Source: an uncultured Hyphomicrobiales bacterium
GTDB lineage: Bacteria > Pseudomonadota > Alphaproteobacteria > Rhizobiales > Xanthobacteraceae
Direction of reading: 5' to 3'
Length of the DNA stretch: 6,754 nt
NCBI GenBank assembly: GCA_903891395.1
Contig: CAITEM010000207.1
Coordinates: 1 to 6,754, forward strand
Part shown: positions 1-5,462 of the stretch, piece by piece
Layout: every line of letters begins with the position of its first letter
How positions within the stretch are numbered: the first letter of the stretch is position 1
The notes under the pieces: model-generated
Told to the model about the DNA's origin: nothing
The model's database searches: none
The model's input: the letters and a program-made list of their open reading frames with translations, nothing else
Translations under genes and position numbers: made by a program

Positions 1-909
1 ATGCGCGTGGCACACGCCGGCAGCGTCAGCCGCGCGGCGCAGGAACTGCGCCTGGCGCAGCCGGCGCTGAGCCGGCAGATCAGGAAGCTCGAGCACGAAC
101 TCGGCGTTTCGCTTTTCGCCCGTCACGGCCGTGGCGTGCGGCTGAGCACGGCAGGCTCGCTGCTGCTGGAGCGCGCCGAGGCGATTTCCGATCTGGTGCG
201 CCAGACCGGCGACGAAATCCGCGACGAGCGTTCGCCCTCCGGCGGACGCGTCACGCTCGGCGTGCCGCCGGCGGCGGGGCGGCTGGTGATCCCGCCTTTC
301 GTCGAGCGCTTCCAGTTGGCCTGGCCGCAGACCACGCTGCACATGCGCGAAGGCGTCACCAGTTCGCTGCTGGAATGGCTGACCGAAAAGCGCATCGACA
401 TCGCCATGCTGCACAACCCGCCGCACCTCGAGACGCTGCACATAACGCCGCTTCTGACCGAGCGGATGCTGGTGATCGGCCCGCCGCCGCATCGCCTCAA
501 GGGCAAGAAGCAGCCGTCCTCGTACCGCATCCGCGATCTCGGCGACCTGCCGCTGATCCTGCCGAACATGGCGCACACCAACCGGCGGCTGGTCGAACAC
601 GCCGCGCTGGAGCACGGCCTGCGTCTGCAGATCAAGATCGAGGCCGACAGCGTCGTCTTCGCCAAGGCGCTGGTCGAGAAAGGCCTCGGCTACACCATTC
701 TGACCTATGCCGCCGTACAGGACGACGTCGAGCGCAAGCGGCTGACGGCGACGCCGATCGTGCGCCCGGCGCTGACCACCAAAGTGTCGCTGGTGACAGT
801 GCGCGACGACGCACCGCCGAAGCCGATCACGGACGCCAGCGCGCTGCTGATCGACGTCTGCCGCACGCTGGTGCGCGGCAAACTATGGGCCGGTGCGCAA
901 CTGAGCTGA
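1..909 (+). CDS. LysR-type transcriptional regulator, 5' end cut by window edge
   Basis: DNA-binding transcriptional regulator of the LysR family, which usually controls a neighbouring operon in response to a small-molecule co-inducer. The visible 302 residues open inside the winged helix-turn-helix: RVAHAGSVSRAAQELRLAQP followed by ALSRQIRKLEHELGV (about residues 2-36) is the classic LysR recognition-helix region. Family members normally have about 10 residues before this point (a 'LRQLRYF' type helix), so the ATG at position 1 is probably an internal Met and the true start lies upstream. The remainder (about 80-290) fits the two-lobed periplasmic-binding-protein-like effector domain, with segments such as 'GRVTLGVPPAAG' and 'VEKGLGYTIL'. 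It ends at TGA 907-909. It is co-directional with the receptor/catabolic cassette that starts 117 bp downstream and is the obvious candidate regulator, but the effector and operator cannot be read from the sequence. Confidence 0.93.
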   Translation: MRVAHAGSVSRAAQELRLAQPALSRQIRKLEHELGVSLFARHGRGVRLSTAGSLLLERAEAISDLVRQTGDEIRDERSPSGGRVTLGVPPAAGRLVIPPFVERFQLAWPQTTLHMREGVTSSLLEWLTEKRIDIAMLHNPPHLETLHITPLLTERMLVIGPPPHRLKGKKQPSSYRIRDLGDLPLILPNMAHTNRRLVEHAALEHGLRLQIKIEADSVVFAKALVEKGLGYTILTYAAVQDDVERKRLTATPIVRPALTTKVSLVTVRDDAPPKPITDASALLIDVCRTLVRGKLWAGAQLS

Positions 910-1026
910 TTACGACATTCTTGCCCATGTTCGGGCCTATGCCGAGAAAGTATCGCCGGCGCGCTATCCACAGCCGCGGCGGCGCTCTAGAACCTGCGTC
1001 AAAGCAAAATCTGGTGGAGGATTGCC
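910..1026 (+). other. Intergenic leader between the regulator and the receptor operon
   Basis: This 117-bp non-coding gap is the only sizeable space upstream of the + strand cassette, so the cassette promoter and any LysR operator should lie here or inside the end of the regulator gene. I see no convincing sigma70 -35/-10 pair with normal spacing and no clear T-N11-A dyad. A 4-bp inverted repeat GCCC-N6-GGGC at 923-936 is too short to call. The only clear signal is the ribosome binding site at its 3' end. Confidence 0.4.
1016..1020 (+). promoter_or_regulatory. Strong Shine-Dalgarno GGAGG that fixes a GTG start
   Basis: GGAGG is followed by 6 bases (attgcc) and then GTG at 1027-1029. It supports GTG as the initiator of the first receptor gene. 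Translation from this codon gives a complete signal peptide, and no ATG lies at a suitable distance. Confidence 0.8.
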
Positions 1027-2004
1027 GTGAAAACCTTGAAATTACTGGTCGCCGGTCTGTGCCTGCTGAGCCCCGCTCTGCTGCCGTCGGCGGCGTCGGC
1101 CGAAGACTTCCCGAACAGGCCGATCCGGCTGATCGTGCCGTTCCCGGCCGGCGGCCCGAACGACATCATCGCCCGCGTCGTCTCCAAGCGCCTCGGTGAG
1201 ATCCTCAAGCAGACCATCATCGTCGACAACCGCGGCGGCCAGGGCGGCGTGCTCGGCACCGACATGGTCGCGAAGGCGACGCCCGACGGCTACACCATCG
1301 CCATCACCAGCGCCGGCGCGCTCGCCATCTCGCCGAGCATGGAGAAGGTCGCCTACGACACGCTGAAGGATCTGCAGCCGGTCACGATGGTCGCGCGCGT
1401 GCCGGAAATGCTGGTGGTTGCCACTTCCGTGCCGGCCAACAACATGGCCGAACTGGTGGCGCTGGCCAAAGCGCAGCCCGGCAAGTTCAATTTCGCCTCC
1501 TCCGGCCCGGGCAGCCTGCCGCATCTGGCCGGCGAATTGTTCAAGCTGACCGCCAAGATCGACATCACCCATGTGCCCTATCGCGGCGCGGCGCCGGCGG
1601 TGAACGACCTGCTCGGCCAGCAGGTGCAGATGGTGTTCCTCGATCTGCCGGTGCTGCTGCCGCAGGTGAAGGCCGGCAAGCTCAAGCCGATCGCGATCGG
1701 TACCACGCAGCGCGTGGCCAGCCTGCCCGACGTGCCGACCACCGTGGAAGCCGGCATGCCCGACCTGCAGACCGAGAACTGGTACGGCATGGTCGCGCCG
1801 GCCAACACCCCCGCCCCCATCGTCGCCATCCTGAACAAGGCCGCGATCGAAGCGATGAAAGATCCCGACGTCATCGACAAGCTGCAGAGCCAGGGCGCCA
1901 TCGTCGGCGGCAACACGCCGGAGCAGTTCGGCGCCTACATCGCCAGCGAAACCACGAAATGGGCCAAGGTCATCAAGGAAGCCGGCGTCCAGACCGAGAA
2001 GTAG
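1027..2004 (+). CDS. Bug/TctC-type tripartite tricarboxylate transporter substrate-binding protein (receptor 1)
   Basis: Periplasmic solute receptor of the Bug family (TctC-like), which captures small carboxylates or related compounds for a TctAB-type secondary transporter. The 325-residue length is typical. Residues 1-25 form a Sec signal peptide (K3/K5, hydrophobic core, cleavage likely after ASA at 23-25). The mature protein starts EDFPNRPIRLIVPFPAGGPN with D46 in 'GGPNDIIAR', the region where Bug proteins contact the ligand carboxylate and main chain. Other family signatures are 'DNRGGQGG' (67-74), 'ATPDGYT' (84-90), 'HVPYRG' (182-187) and 'VKAGKLKPIAI' (214-224). It starts at GTG behind a strong GGAGG and ends at TAG 2002-2004. 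It is the first gene of the cassette, 21 bp ahead of the GST gene. No TctA/TctB genes are present, so it is an orphan receptor in this window. Ligand unknown. Confidence 0.95.
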   Translation: MKTLKLLVAGLCLLSPALLPSAASAEDFPNRPIRLIVPFPAGGPNDIIARVVSKRLGEILKQTIIVDNRGGQGGVLGTDMVAKATPDGYTIAITSAGALAISPSMEKVAYDTLKDLQPVTMVARVPEMLVVATSVPANNMAELVALAKAQPGKFNFASSGPGSLPHLAGELFKLTAKIDITHVPYRGAAPAVNDLLGQQVQMVFLDLPVLLPQVKAGKLKPIAIGTTQRVASLPDVPTTVEAGMPDLQTENWYGMVAPANTPAPIVAILNKAAIEAMKDPDVIDKLQSQGAIVGGNTPEQFGAYIASETTKWAKVIKEAGVQTEK

Positions 2005-2025
2005 CGCCAGGCGCGGGGGCCGGCG

Positions 2026-2652
2026 ATGTCAGCGAACGACCAGAGCTTCGTGCTGCGCTCGACGGTGACCTCGCCGTTCGGCCGCAAGGTGCGCATGGCC
2101 ATCGACGTGCTGGGCTTGAGCGAGCGCGTCACATTGCACCCGGCCGACACGCTCGACGGCAACGATACGCTGCGGCAACAGAACCCGCTCGGCAAAATGC
2201 CGTGCCTGCTGCTGGGCGATGGCACGGCGCTCTACGGCAGCGCCGTCATCATCGAGTTCCTGCAGGAACTGGCGGGCCGCGACACGCTGGTCGCCGCGCA
2301 AGGCCCGGCGCGCTACGCGGCACTGACGTTGGCGACGCTCGCCGATGGCATCACCGACGCCGCGTTGCTGATGGTCTACGAAAAGCGGTTCCGCGATCCG
2401 GGCACCTACTCGGAACGCTGGCTCGACCACCAACGCGGCAAGATTGGCCGCGCTTTGGCCGCGTTCGAGGCTGCGCCGCCCGACCCCGCCAAGACCGACA
2501 TTGTCGCCATTGGCTTGTCCTGCGCCTTGGGATACCTGGACTGGCGCCGTCCGGTACAATGGCGCGACAATCATCCCCGGCTGGCGGCCTGGCTGGCGGA
2601 CTTCGCCAGGCACGAGCCAGCTTTCGCGCGCAGCGCCGCACCGACGACATGA
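2026..2652 (+). CDS. Glutathione S-transferase family protein, YibF-like
   Basis: Cytosolic GST-fold protein of 208 residues, the usual length. The N-terminal thioredoxin-like domain (about 8-82) carries 'TSPFGRKVRMA', where S16 occupies the catalytic Ser/Cys position; 'NPLGKMPCL', with P59 as the conserved cis-proline; and 'LYGSAVIIEFL', with S72 as the gamma-glutamyl-binding serine (the acidic residue usually before it is Gly here). The all-helical C-terminal domain has 'IVAIGLSCALGYLDWR' (159-174) and the tail 'PAFARSAAPTT'. From memory this closely parallels the E. coli YibF pattern (SPFVRK, ACAVGYLNFR, SFARTEPP). The reaction is unknown; family members may remove halide, cleave ethers, isomerise or reduce glutathione adducts. 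ATG 2026 follows a GGGGG stretch (2015-2019) by 6 bp. It ends at TGA 2650-2652, 10 bp before the amidohydrolase start, which suggests one operon. Confidence 0.93.
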   Translation: MSANDQSFVLRSTVTSPFGRKVRMAIDVLGLSERVTLHPADTLDGNDTLRQQNPLGKMPCLLLGDGTALYGSAVIIEFLQELAGRDTLVAAQGPARYAALTLATLADGITDAALLMVYEKRFRDPGTYSERWLDHQRGKIGRALAAFEAAPPDPAKTDIVAIGLSCALGYLDWRRPVQWRDNHPRLAAWLADFARHEPAFARSAAPTT

Positions 2653-2953
2653 TGGAACGACCATGGCCGAACCGAGCATTCCCCACCTGGCGCCGACGCA
2701 CATGGCATCGCCCTCCAAGCCGAAGCTAACGCTGCCGGCGGGATCGACCGATACGCATTTCCACATCTTCGGGCCCGGGCGGCGCTTCCCCTATCGCCCG
2801 GATTTGAAGGCGATCCCGGCCGACGCGCCGAAGGAAGCGCTGTTCGCGCTGCACGAATTCCTTGGCATCGACCACGGCGTCATCGTGCACACCGCCTCGC
2901 ACGGCAACGACAATTCGGCCACCGAGGAGGCGCTGATCGCCAGCGGCGGCGCC

Positions 2954-2956
2954 TAG
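2954..2956 (+). other. Premature in-frame TAG in the amidohydrolase
   Basis: The codons read GGC GCC TAG CGC GGC GTC GCG. The frame is the same before and after, and family-typical sequence continues directly on both sides (ASGGA, stop, RGVALVPIDV). A single base change (TAC or TAT to TAG) is enough to create it. Confidence 0.9.
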
Positions 2957-2968
2957 CGCGGCGTCGCG

Positions 2969-3586
2969 TTGGTGCCGATCGACGTGCCGGACGCCGAACT
3001 CAAGCGGCTCAATGCCGCCGGCTTCCGCGGCGCGCGCTTTCACTACATGGGCCATCTCGCCCAGGCCGCGACCATCGACGAGGTCGTCGATTTCGGCAAA
3101 CGGCTCGCCAATGTCGGCTGGCATCTGCAGATCCACATGGCGCCGGAGCTGATCGCGGAGCTGACGCCGGCGCTCAAGCGCTCACCGGTGCCGGTGGTGA
3201 TCGATCACATGGGCCGCGTCGACGCTTCGCTGGGCCTCGAGCAGAAACCGTTCCAGGATCTGCTGCGGCTGATGGACGACAAGAACGTCTGGATGAAGGT
3301 CAGCGGCGCCGACCGCTCCACCAAGAAGGGCCCGCCTTACGCCGACGCGGTGCCGTTCGCGCGCAAGCTGGTCGCCGATTTCGGCGACCGCTGCGTATGG
3401 GGCACCGACTGGCCGCATCCCAATCATCAGGGCCCCATCCCGGACGACGGCGTGCTGGTCGATATCCTCAGCGAAATCGCGCCGACGCCCGCCGCCTTGC
3501 AGGCGCTGATGGTGGACAACCCGATGCGGTTCTATGAATTCGCCGCGCCGATGCCGCGCGCCGCGACACCGGAGGTCCGGCAATGA
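2969..3586 (+). CDS. Possible re-initiated C-terminal fragment of the amidohydrolase
   Basis: If translation restarts after the amber codon, TTG 2969 or GTG 2972 are the nearest in-frame start codons and would give about 205 residues. This fragment contains H158, H182 and D249 of the full-length numbering but lacks the first barrel strand with the HxH motif, so it is not expected to be an active hydrolase. No clear Shine-Dalgarno precedes either codon. It is listed because a gene caller may report it as a separate gene; I regard it as the 3' part of the interrupted gene, not an independent one. Confidence 0.3.
   Translation: MVPIDVPDAELKRLNAAGFRGARFHYMGHLAQAATIDEVVDFGKRLANVGWHLQIHMAPELIAELTPALKRSPVPVVIDHMGRVDASLGLEQKPFQDLLRLMDDKNVWMKVSGADRSTKKGPPYADAVPFARKLVADFGDRCVWGTDWPHPNHQGPIPDDGVLVDILSEIAPTPAALQALMVDNPMRFYEFAAPMPRAATPEVRQ
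3571..3576 (+). promoter_or_regulatory. Ribosome binding site GGAGGT of the SDR gene
   Basis: GGAGGT lies inside the last codons of the amidohydrolase, 6 bases before ATG 3583. The SDR start overlaps the amidohydrolase stop as ATGA (3583-3586). A strong site of its own means the SDR can be translated even if upstream translation ends at the amber codon. Confidence 0.8.
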
Positions 3587-4383
3587 GCGGACGGCTCGCC
3601 GGCAAGGTCGCGATCGTCACCGGCGCCGGCTGCGTCGGTCCCGGCTGGGGCAACGGCCGCGCCACCTGCGTGCGTTTCGCCGAGGAAGGCGCCAGAATTT
3701 TCGCCGTCGACCGCGATCTCGACACCGTCACCGAAACGGTCGAGCGCGTGACGGCGGCCGGCGGCGAGATCGTCGTGCGGCAATGCGACGTCACCGACAA
3801 CGCCTCGGTCGCGGCCATGGTGGCGGCCTGCATGCAACAGTATGGCCGTATCGACATCCTGGTGAACAATGTCGGCGGCTCGGCCCATGGCGGGCCGGTC
3901 GAGATGACCGAAGAAGTTTTCGACAAGCAGATCGACGTCAATCTCAAGAGCGTGTTCCTGACGTTGAAGCATGTGCTGCCGATCATGGAGCAGCAGAAGT
4001 CCGGCGCGGTGGTCAATCTCGGCTCGACCTCCGGCATCCGTTTCACGGGCGCCGCGCAGGTCGGCTACGCCGCGACCAAGGCGGCGGTAATCCAGCTATC
4101 GCGCGTCACCGCCGTGCAATACGCGCCCAAGGGCATCCGCGTGAACACCGTGATCCCCGGCCAGTTGCACACACCGATGGTGGAAGTCCGTCTCGCCAAG
4201 CAGCGTGCCGGCGGCGACGTCGAGGCGCTCATCAAGTCGCGCATCGCCCGCATTCCGCAAGGCTTCATGGGCGACGGCCGCGACACCGCCAATGCCGCGC
4301 TGTTTCTGGCGTCCGACGAAGCACGCTTCGTCACTGGCACCGAGATTATCGTCGACGGGGGCATGTCGGTCCGTTGCGACTAG
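3583..4383 (+). CDS. Classical short-chain dehydrogenase/reductase (SDR), NAD(H)-type
   Basis: Cytosolic NAD(P)(H)-dependent oxidoreductase of the classical SDR family, FabG-like fold, 266 residues. Visible motifs: the glycine-rich cofactor loop T13-G-A-G-C-V-G-P-G-W-G-N-G25, longer than the usual TGxxxGxG; an acidic residue after strand 2 (D43 in 'AVDRD'), which favours NAD(H) over NADP(H); 'CDVTD' (68-72); 'NNVGG' (95-99) in place of NNAG; the catalytic tetrad N120 ('DVNLKS'), S148 ('NLGSTSG'), Y162 and K166 ('YAATK'); 'IPGQLHTPM' (191-199); and a C-terminal 'TGTEIIVDGGMS'. It starts at ATG 3583, overlapping the amidohydrolase stop by 4 bp with a GGAGGT site 6 bp upstream, so the two are probably translationally coupled. 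It ends at TAG 4381-4383. It presumably oxidises a hydroxyl or reduces a ketone in the same pathway; the substrate is not readable. Confidence 0.96.
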   Translation: MSGRLAGKVAIVTGAGCVGPGWGNGRATCVRFAEEGARIFAVDRDLDTVTETVERVTAAGGEIVVRQCDVTDNASVAAMVAACMQQYGRIDILVNNVGGSAHGGPVEMTEEVFDKQIDVNLKSVFLTLKHVLPIMEQQKSGAVVNLGSTSGIRFTGAAQVGYAATKAAVIQLSRVTAVQYAPKGIRVNTVIPGQLHTPMVEVRLAKQRAGGDVEALIKSRIARIPQGFMGDGRDTANAALFLASDEARFVTGTEIIVDGGMSVRCD

Positions 4384-4401
4384 GCTAGGATGGTTCCCTA
4401 A

Positions 4402-4419
4402 GCGGGCGAAAAAGCCCGC
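4402..4419 (+). other. Perfect 6-bp GC-rich hairpin between the SDR and receptor 2 genes
   Basis: GCGGGC (4402-4407), loop GAAAAA, GCCCGC (4414-4419). It starts 19 bp after the SDR stop and ends 20 bp before the next start. No T-run follows on either strand, so it is not a canonical intrinsic terminator. It could stabilise the 3' end of the upstream message or adjust expression of the downstream receptor. Confidence 0.5.
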
Positions 4420-4428
4420 ACGACTGGG

Positions 4429-4433
4429 AAGGA
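4429..4433 (+). promoter_or_regulatory. Ribosome binding site AAGGA of receptor 2
   Basis: AAGGA within GGGAAGGA lies 6 bases before ATG 4440, which supports that start. The encoded protein then begins with a complete signal peptide. Confidence 0.7.
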
Positions 4434-4439
4434 TGTCCG

Positions 4440-5411
4440 ATGCTGACAAGAAGAGGAGCGGCGGCACTGGCCGCCGTGGCGCTGGTCTGCGCCTTGAGCG
4501 CGCCGGCCTGGGCGCAAAGCGATTACCCCACCCGTCCCGTTCATATCTTCGTCGGCTTCGTGCCCGGCGCCTCGACCGACGTCATCGCGCGGCTGATGGC
4601 GAACGAATGGGGCCGCCAGCTCGGCCAGCAATTCGTCGTGGAGAACAAGCCGGGCGCGGCCTCGGCGATTGCCGCCGACCAGGTCGCGCGTTCGGCCAAG
4701 GACGGCTACACGCTGCTCGCCGGCGGTACCGTGAACCTGAGCACGGGCATGCTCAATCCGCAGCAGAATTTCGACATGCCGCGTGACTTCACGCCGGTCA
4801 TTTTGATCGCGGCGCAGCCGATGATCCTCGCGGTACATCCCTCGCTCGGTGTGGCAAACGTCGCCGACCTGATCGCGCTGGCGAAGGCCAGGCCCGGCAC
4901 CCTCTCCTACGGTTCGACCGGCACCGGCGCCACGCCGCATCTTCTGACCGAACTGTTCCAGCAGCGCACCGGCACCAAGATGGTGCACGTACCCTATCAA
5001 GGCAGCCCACAGGCGGTAACCGATCTTCTGGCCGGCCGCATTCAACTGATGTTCTCGCCGGCCGCGGCGGTGCTGCCGCACATCGAGGCCGGCACGTTGA
5101 AGGCCTTGGCGGTCTCGTCCGCGAAACGGTCGAGCGCCGCGCCGAACCTGCCGACATTGCGCGAGGCCGGCGTCGATCTCGAGGCCAGTCTGTGGTTCTC
5201 GATCTGGGCGCCGGCCGGCACGCCGCGCGCGGCGATCGACAAACTGTCGCACACCGGCAACGAAACGATCAAAGGCGCGGATGCGCAAACCCTGTTCGCC
5301 AAGCAGGGCTTCGATGCGCTCGGCGGCACGCCGGAGGAATTCGCCAGAATGCAGGCCGACGACGTCGTGAAGTGGCAGGCCGCGGTCGACGCCGCGGGGT
5401 TGAAGAAGTAA
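4440..5411 (+). CDS. Bug/TctC-type tripartite tricarboxylate transporter substrate-binding protein (receptor 2)
   Basis: Second periplasmic Bug-family receptor, 323 residues. The signal peptide covers residues 1-25 (MLTRRGAAALAAVALV, hydrophobic core, cleavage likely after AWA at 23-25). The 'TRRGAAA' start resembles a relaxed twin-arginine motif, so Tat export is possible. The mature part starts QSDYPTRPVHIFVGFVPGAS and shows D47 in 'GASTDVIAR', 'ENKPGAAS' (68-75), 'SAKDGYTLL' (85-93), 'HVPYQG' (183-188) and 'EAGTLKALAV' (216-225). It shares its architecture with receptor 1 but is clearly divergent, with a different binding loop (GASTD versus GGPND) and 'FSPAAAVLP' instead of 'FLDLPVLLP'. 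It is therefore not a recent tandem duplicate and probably binds another ligand. It closes the cassette (TAA 5409-5411), 56 bp after the SDR gene, and faces the LivF gene convergently. No TctA/TctB partner is visible. Confidence 0.95.
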   Translation: MLTRRGAAALAAVALVCALSAPAWAQSDYPTRPVHIFVGFVPGASTDVIARLMANEWGRQLGQQFVVENKPGAASAIAADQVARSAKDGYTLLAGGTVNLSTGMLNPQQNFDMPRDFTPVILIAAQPMILAVHPSLGVANVADLIALAKARPGTLSYGSTGTGATPHLLTELFQQRTGTKMVHVPYQGSPQAVTDLLAGRIQLMFSPAAAVLPHIEAGTLKALAVSSAKRSSAAPNLPTLREAGVDLEASLWFSIWAPAGTPRAAIDKLSHTGNETIKGADAQTLFAKQGFDALGGTPEEFARMQADDVVKWQAAVDAAGLKK

Positions 5412-5416
5412 TAGCT

Positions 5417-5456
5417 GTCATTCCGGGGCGCGACGCAGGCGCGAACCCGGAATGAC
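5417..5456. repeat. REP-like palindromic element between convergent genes
   Basis: Two perfect 11-bp arms, GTCATTCCGGG (5417-5427) and CCCGGAATGAC (5446-5456), enclose an inner 4-bp stem GCGC (5428-5431)/GCGC (5439-5442). The loop is GACGCAG, and GAA is a one-sided bulge. It lies exactly in the 51-bp space between the stops of receptor 2 (5411) and the LivF-like gene (5465, on the - strand). I recall elements of this sequence as dispersed intergenic repeats in Bradyrhizobium and Rhodopseudomonas relatives. The strong stem could end or protect transcripts from both sides, although no T-run follows it. Confidence 0.75.
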
Positions 5457-5462
5457 CAAAAG

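Larger units (their letters stand above)
2663..3586 (+). pseudogene. LigI-like amidohydrolase/lactonase interrupted by in-frame amber codon
   Basis: One continuous reading frame of 307 codons for an amidohydrolase_2/COG3618-type TIM-barrel hydrolase (relatives: 2-pyrone-4,6-dicarboxylate lactonase LigI, galactarolactone isomerase, muconolactone hydrolases), broken only by TAG at codon 98. Before the stop are 'DTHFHIFGPG' with the HxH pair H32/H34, 'FPYRP' and 'ASHGNDN' (78-84). After it are 'GFRGARFHY' (120-128), 'WHLQIHM' with H158, 'VVIDHMGR' with H182, 'WMKVSGADR' (210-218), 'WGTDWPHPNHQG' with catalytic-type D249, and 'MVDNPMRFYEF'. All expected active-site positions are therefore intact, and no frameshift or deletion separates the halves. 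At the stop the family commonly has an aromatic or other residue before 'RGVA', so TAC or TAT changed to TAG is the simplest explanation. The gene begins at ATG 2663 (weak GGA at 2654-2656), 10 bp after the GST gene, and overlaps the SDR start by 4 bp. It may be a recent pseudogene, a sequencing error, or a gene making a truncated product; substrate unknown. Confidence 0.85.

Noticed and set aside
923..936. Inverted repeat GCCC-N6-GGGC after the LysR gene, considered as terminator or LysR operator
   Set aside because: A 4-bp stem with no T-run is too weak for a terminator, and it does not show the T-N11-A pattern of LysR boxes.
375..1199. 274-codon open frame on the + strand bridging the LysR and receptor 1 genes
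   Set aside because: It is out of frame with both real genes, is extremely Arg/Ala-rich, and has no motif or plausible start signal.
1042..1572. Long open frame on the - strand opposite receptor 1
   Set aside because: It lies entirely antisense to a well-supported gene, its product is Arg/Gly/His-rich low-complexity sequence with no family motif, and such frames are common in GC-rich codon-biased DNA.
2029..2766. 245-codon open frame on the - strand opposite the GST gene
   Set aside because: It mirrors the GST coding frame, has no recognisable domain and spans the GST/amidohydrolase junction; a GC-rich shadow.
2954..2956. Programmed incorporation of a special amino acid at TAG (pyrrolysine-type recoding)
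   Set aside because: Pyrrolysine systems are not expected in this lineage, the position is not a catalytic site in the family, and no supporting machinery or structure is visible; point mutation is simpler.
3534..4388. 284-codon open frame overlapping the SDR in another + frame
   Set aside because: It is out of frame with the SDR, whose motifs are complete; the product is Arg/His-rich noise.
4398..5288. 296-codon open frame on the - strand opposite receptor 2
   Set aside because: The Arg/Gly-rich translation has no motif and is fully antisense to a clear Bug-family gene with signal peptide and ribosome binding site.
5417..5456. Palindrome considered as part of a CRISPR array or an insertion-sequence end
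   Set aside because: There is only one copy, with no regular spacers, no transposase gene nearby and no target-site duplication visible.
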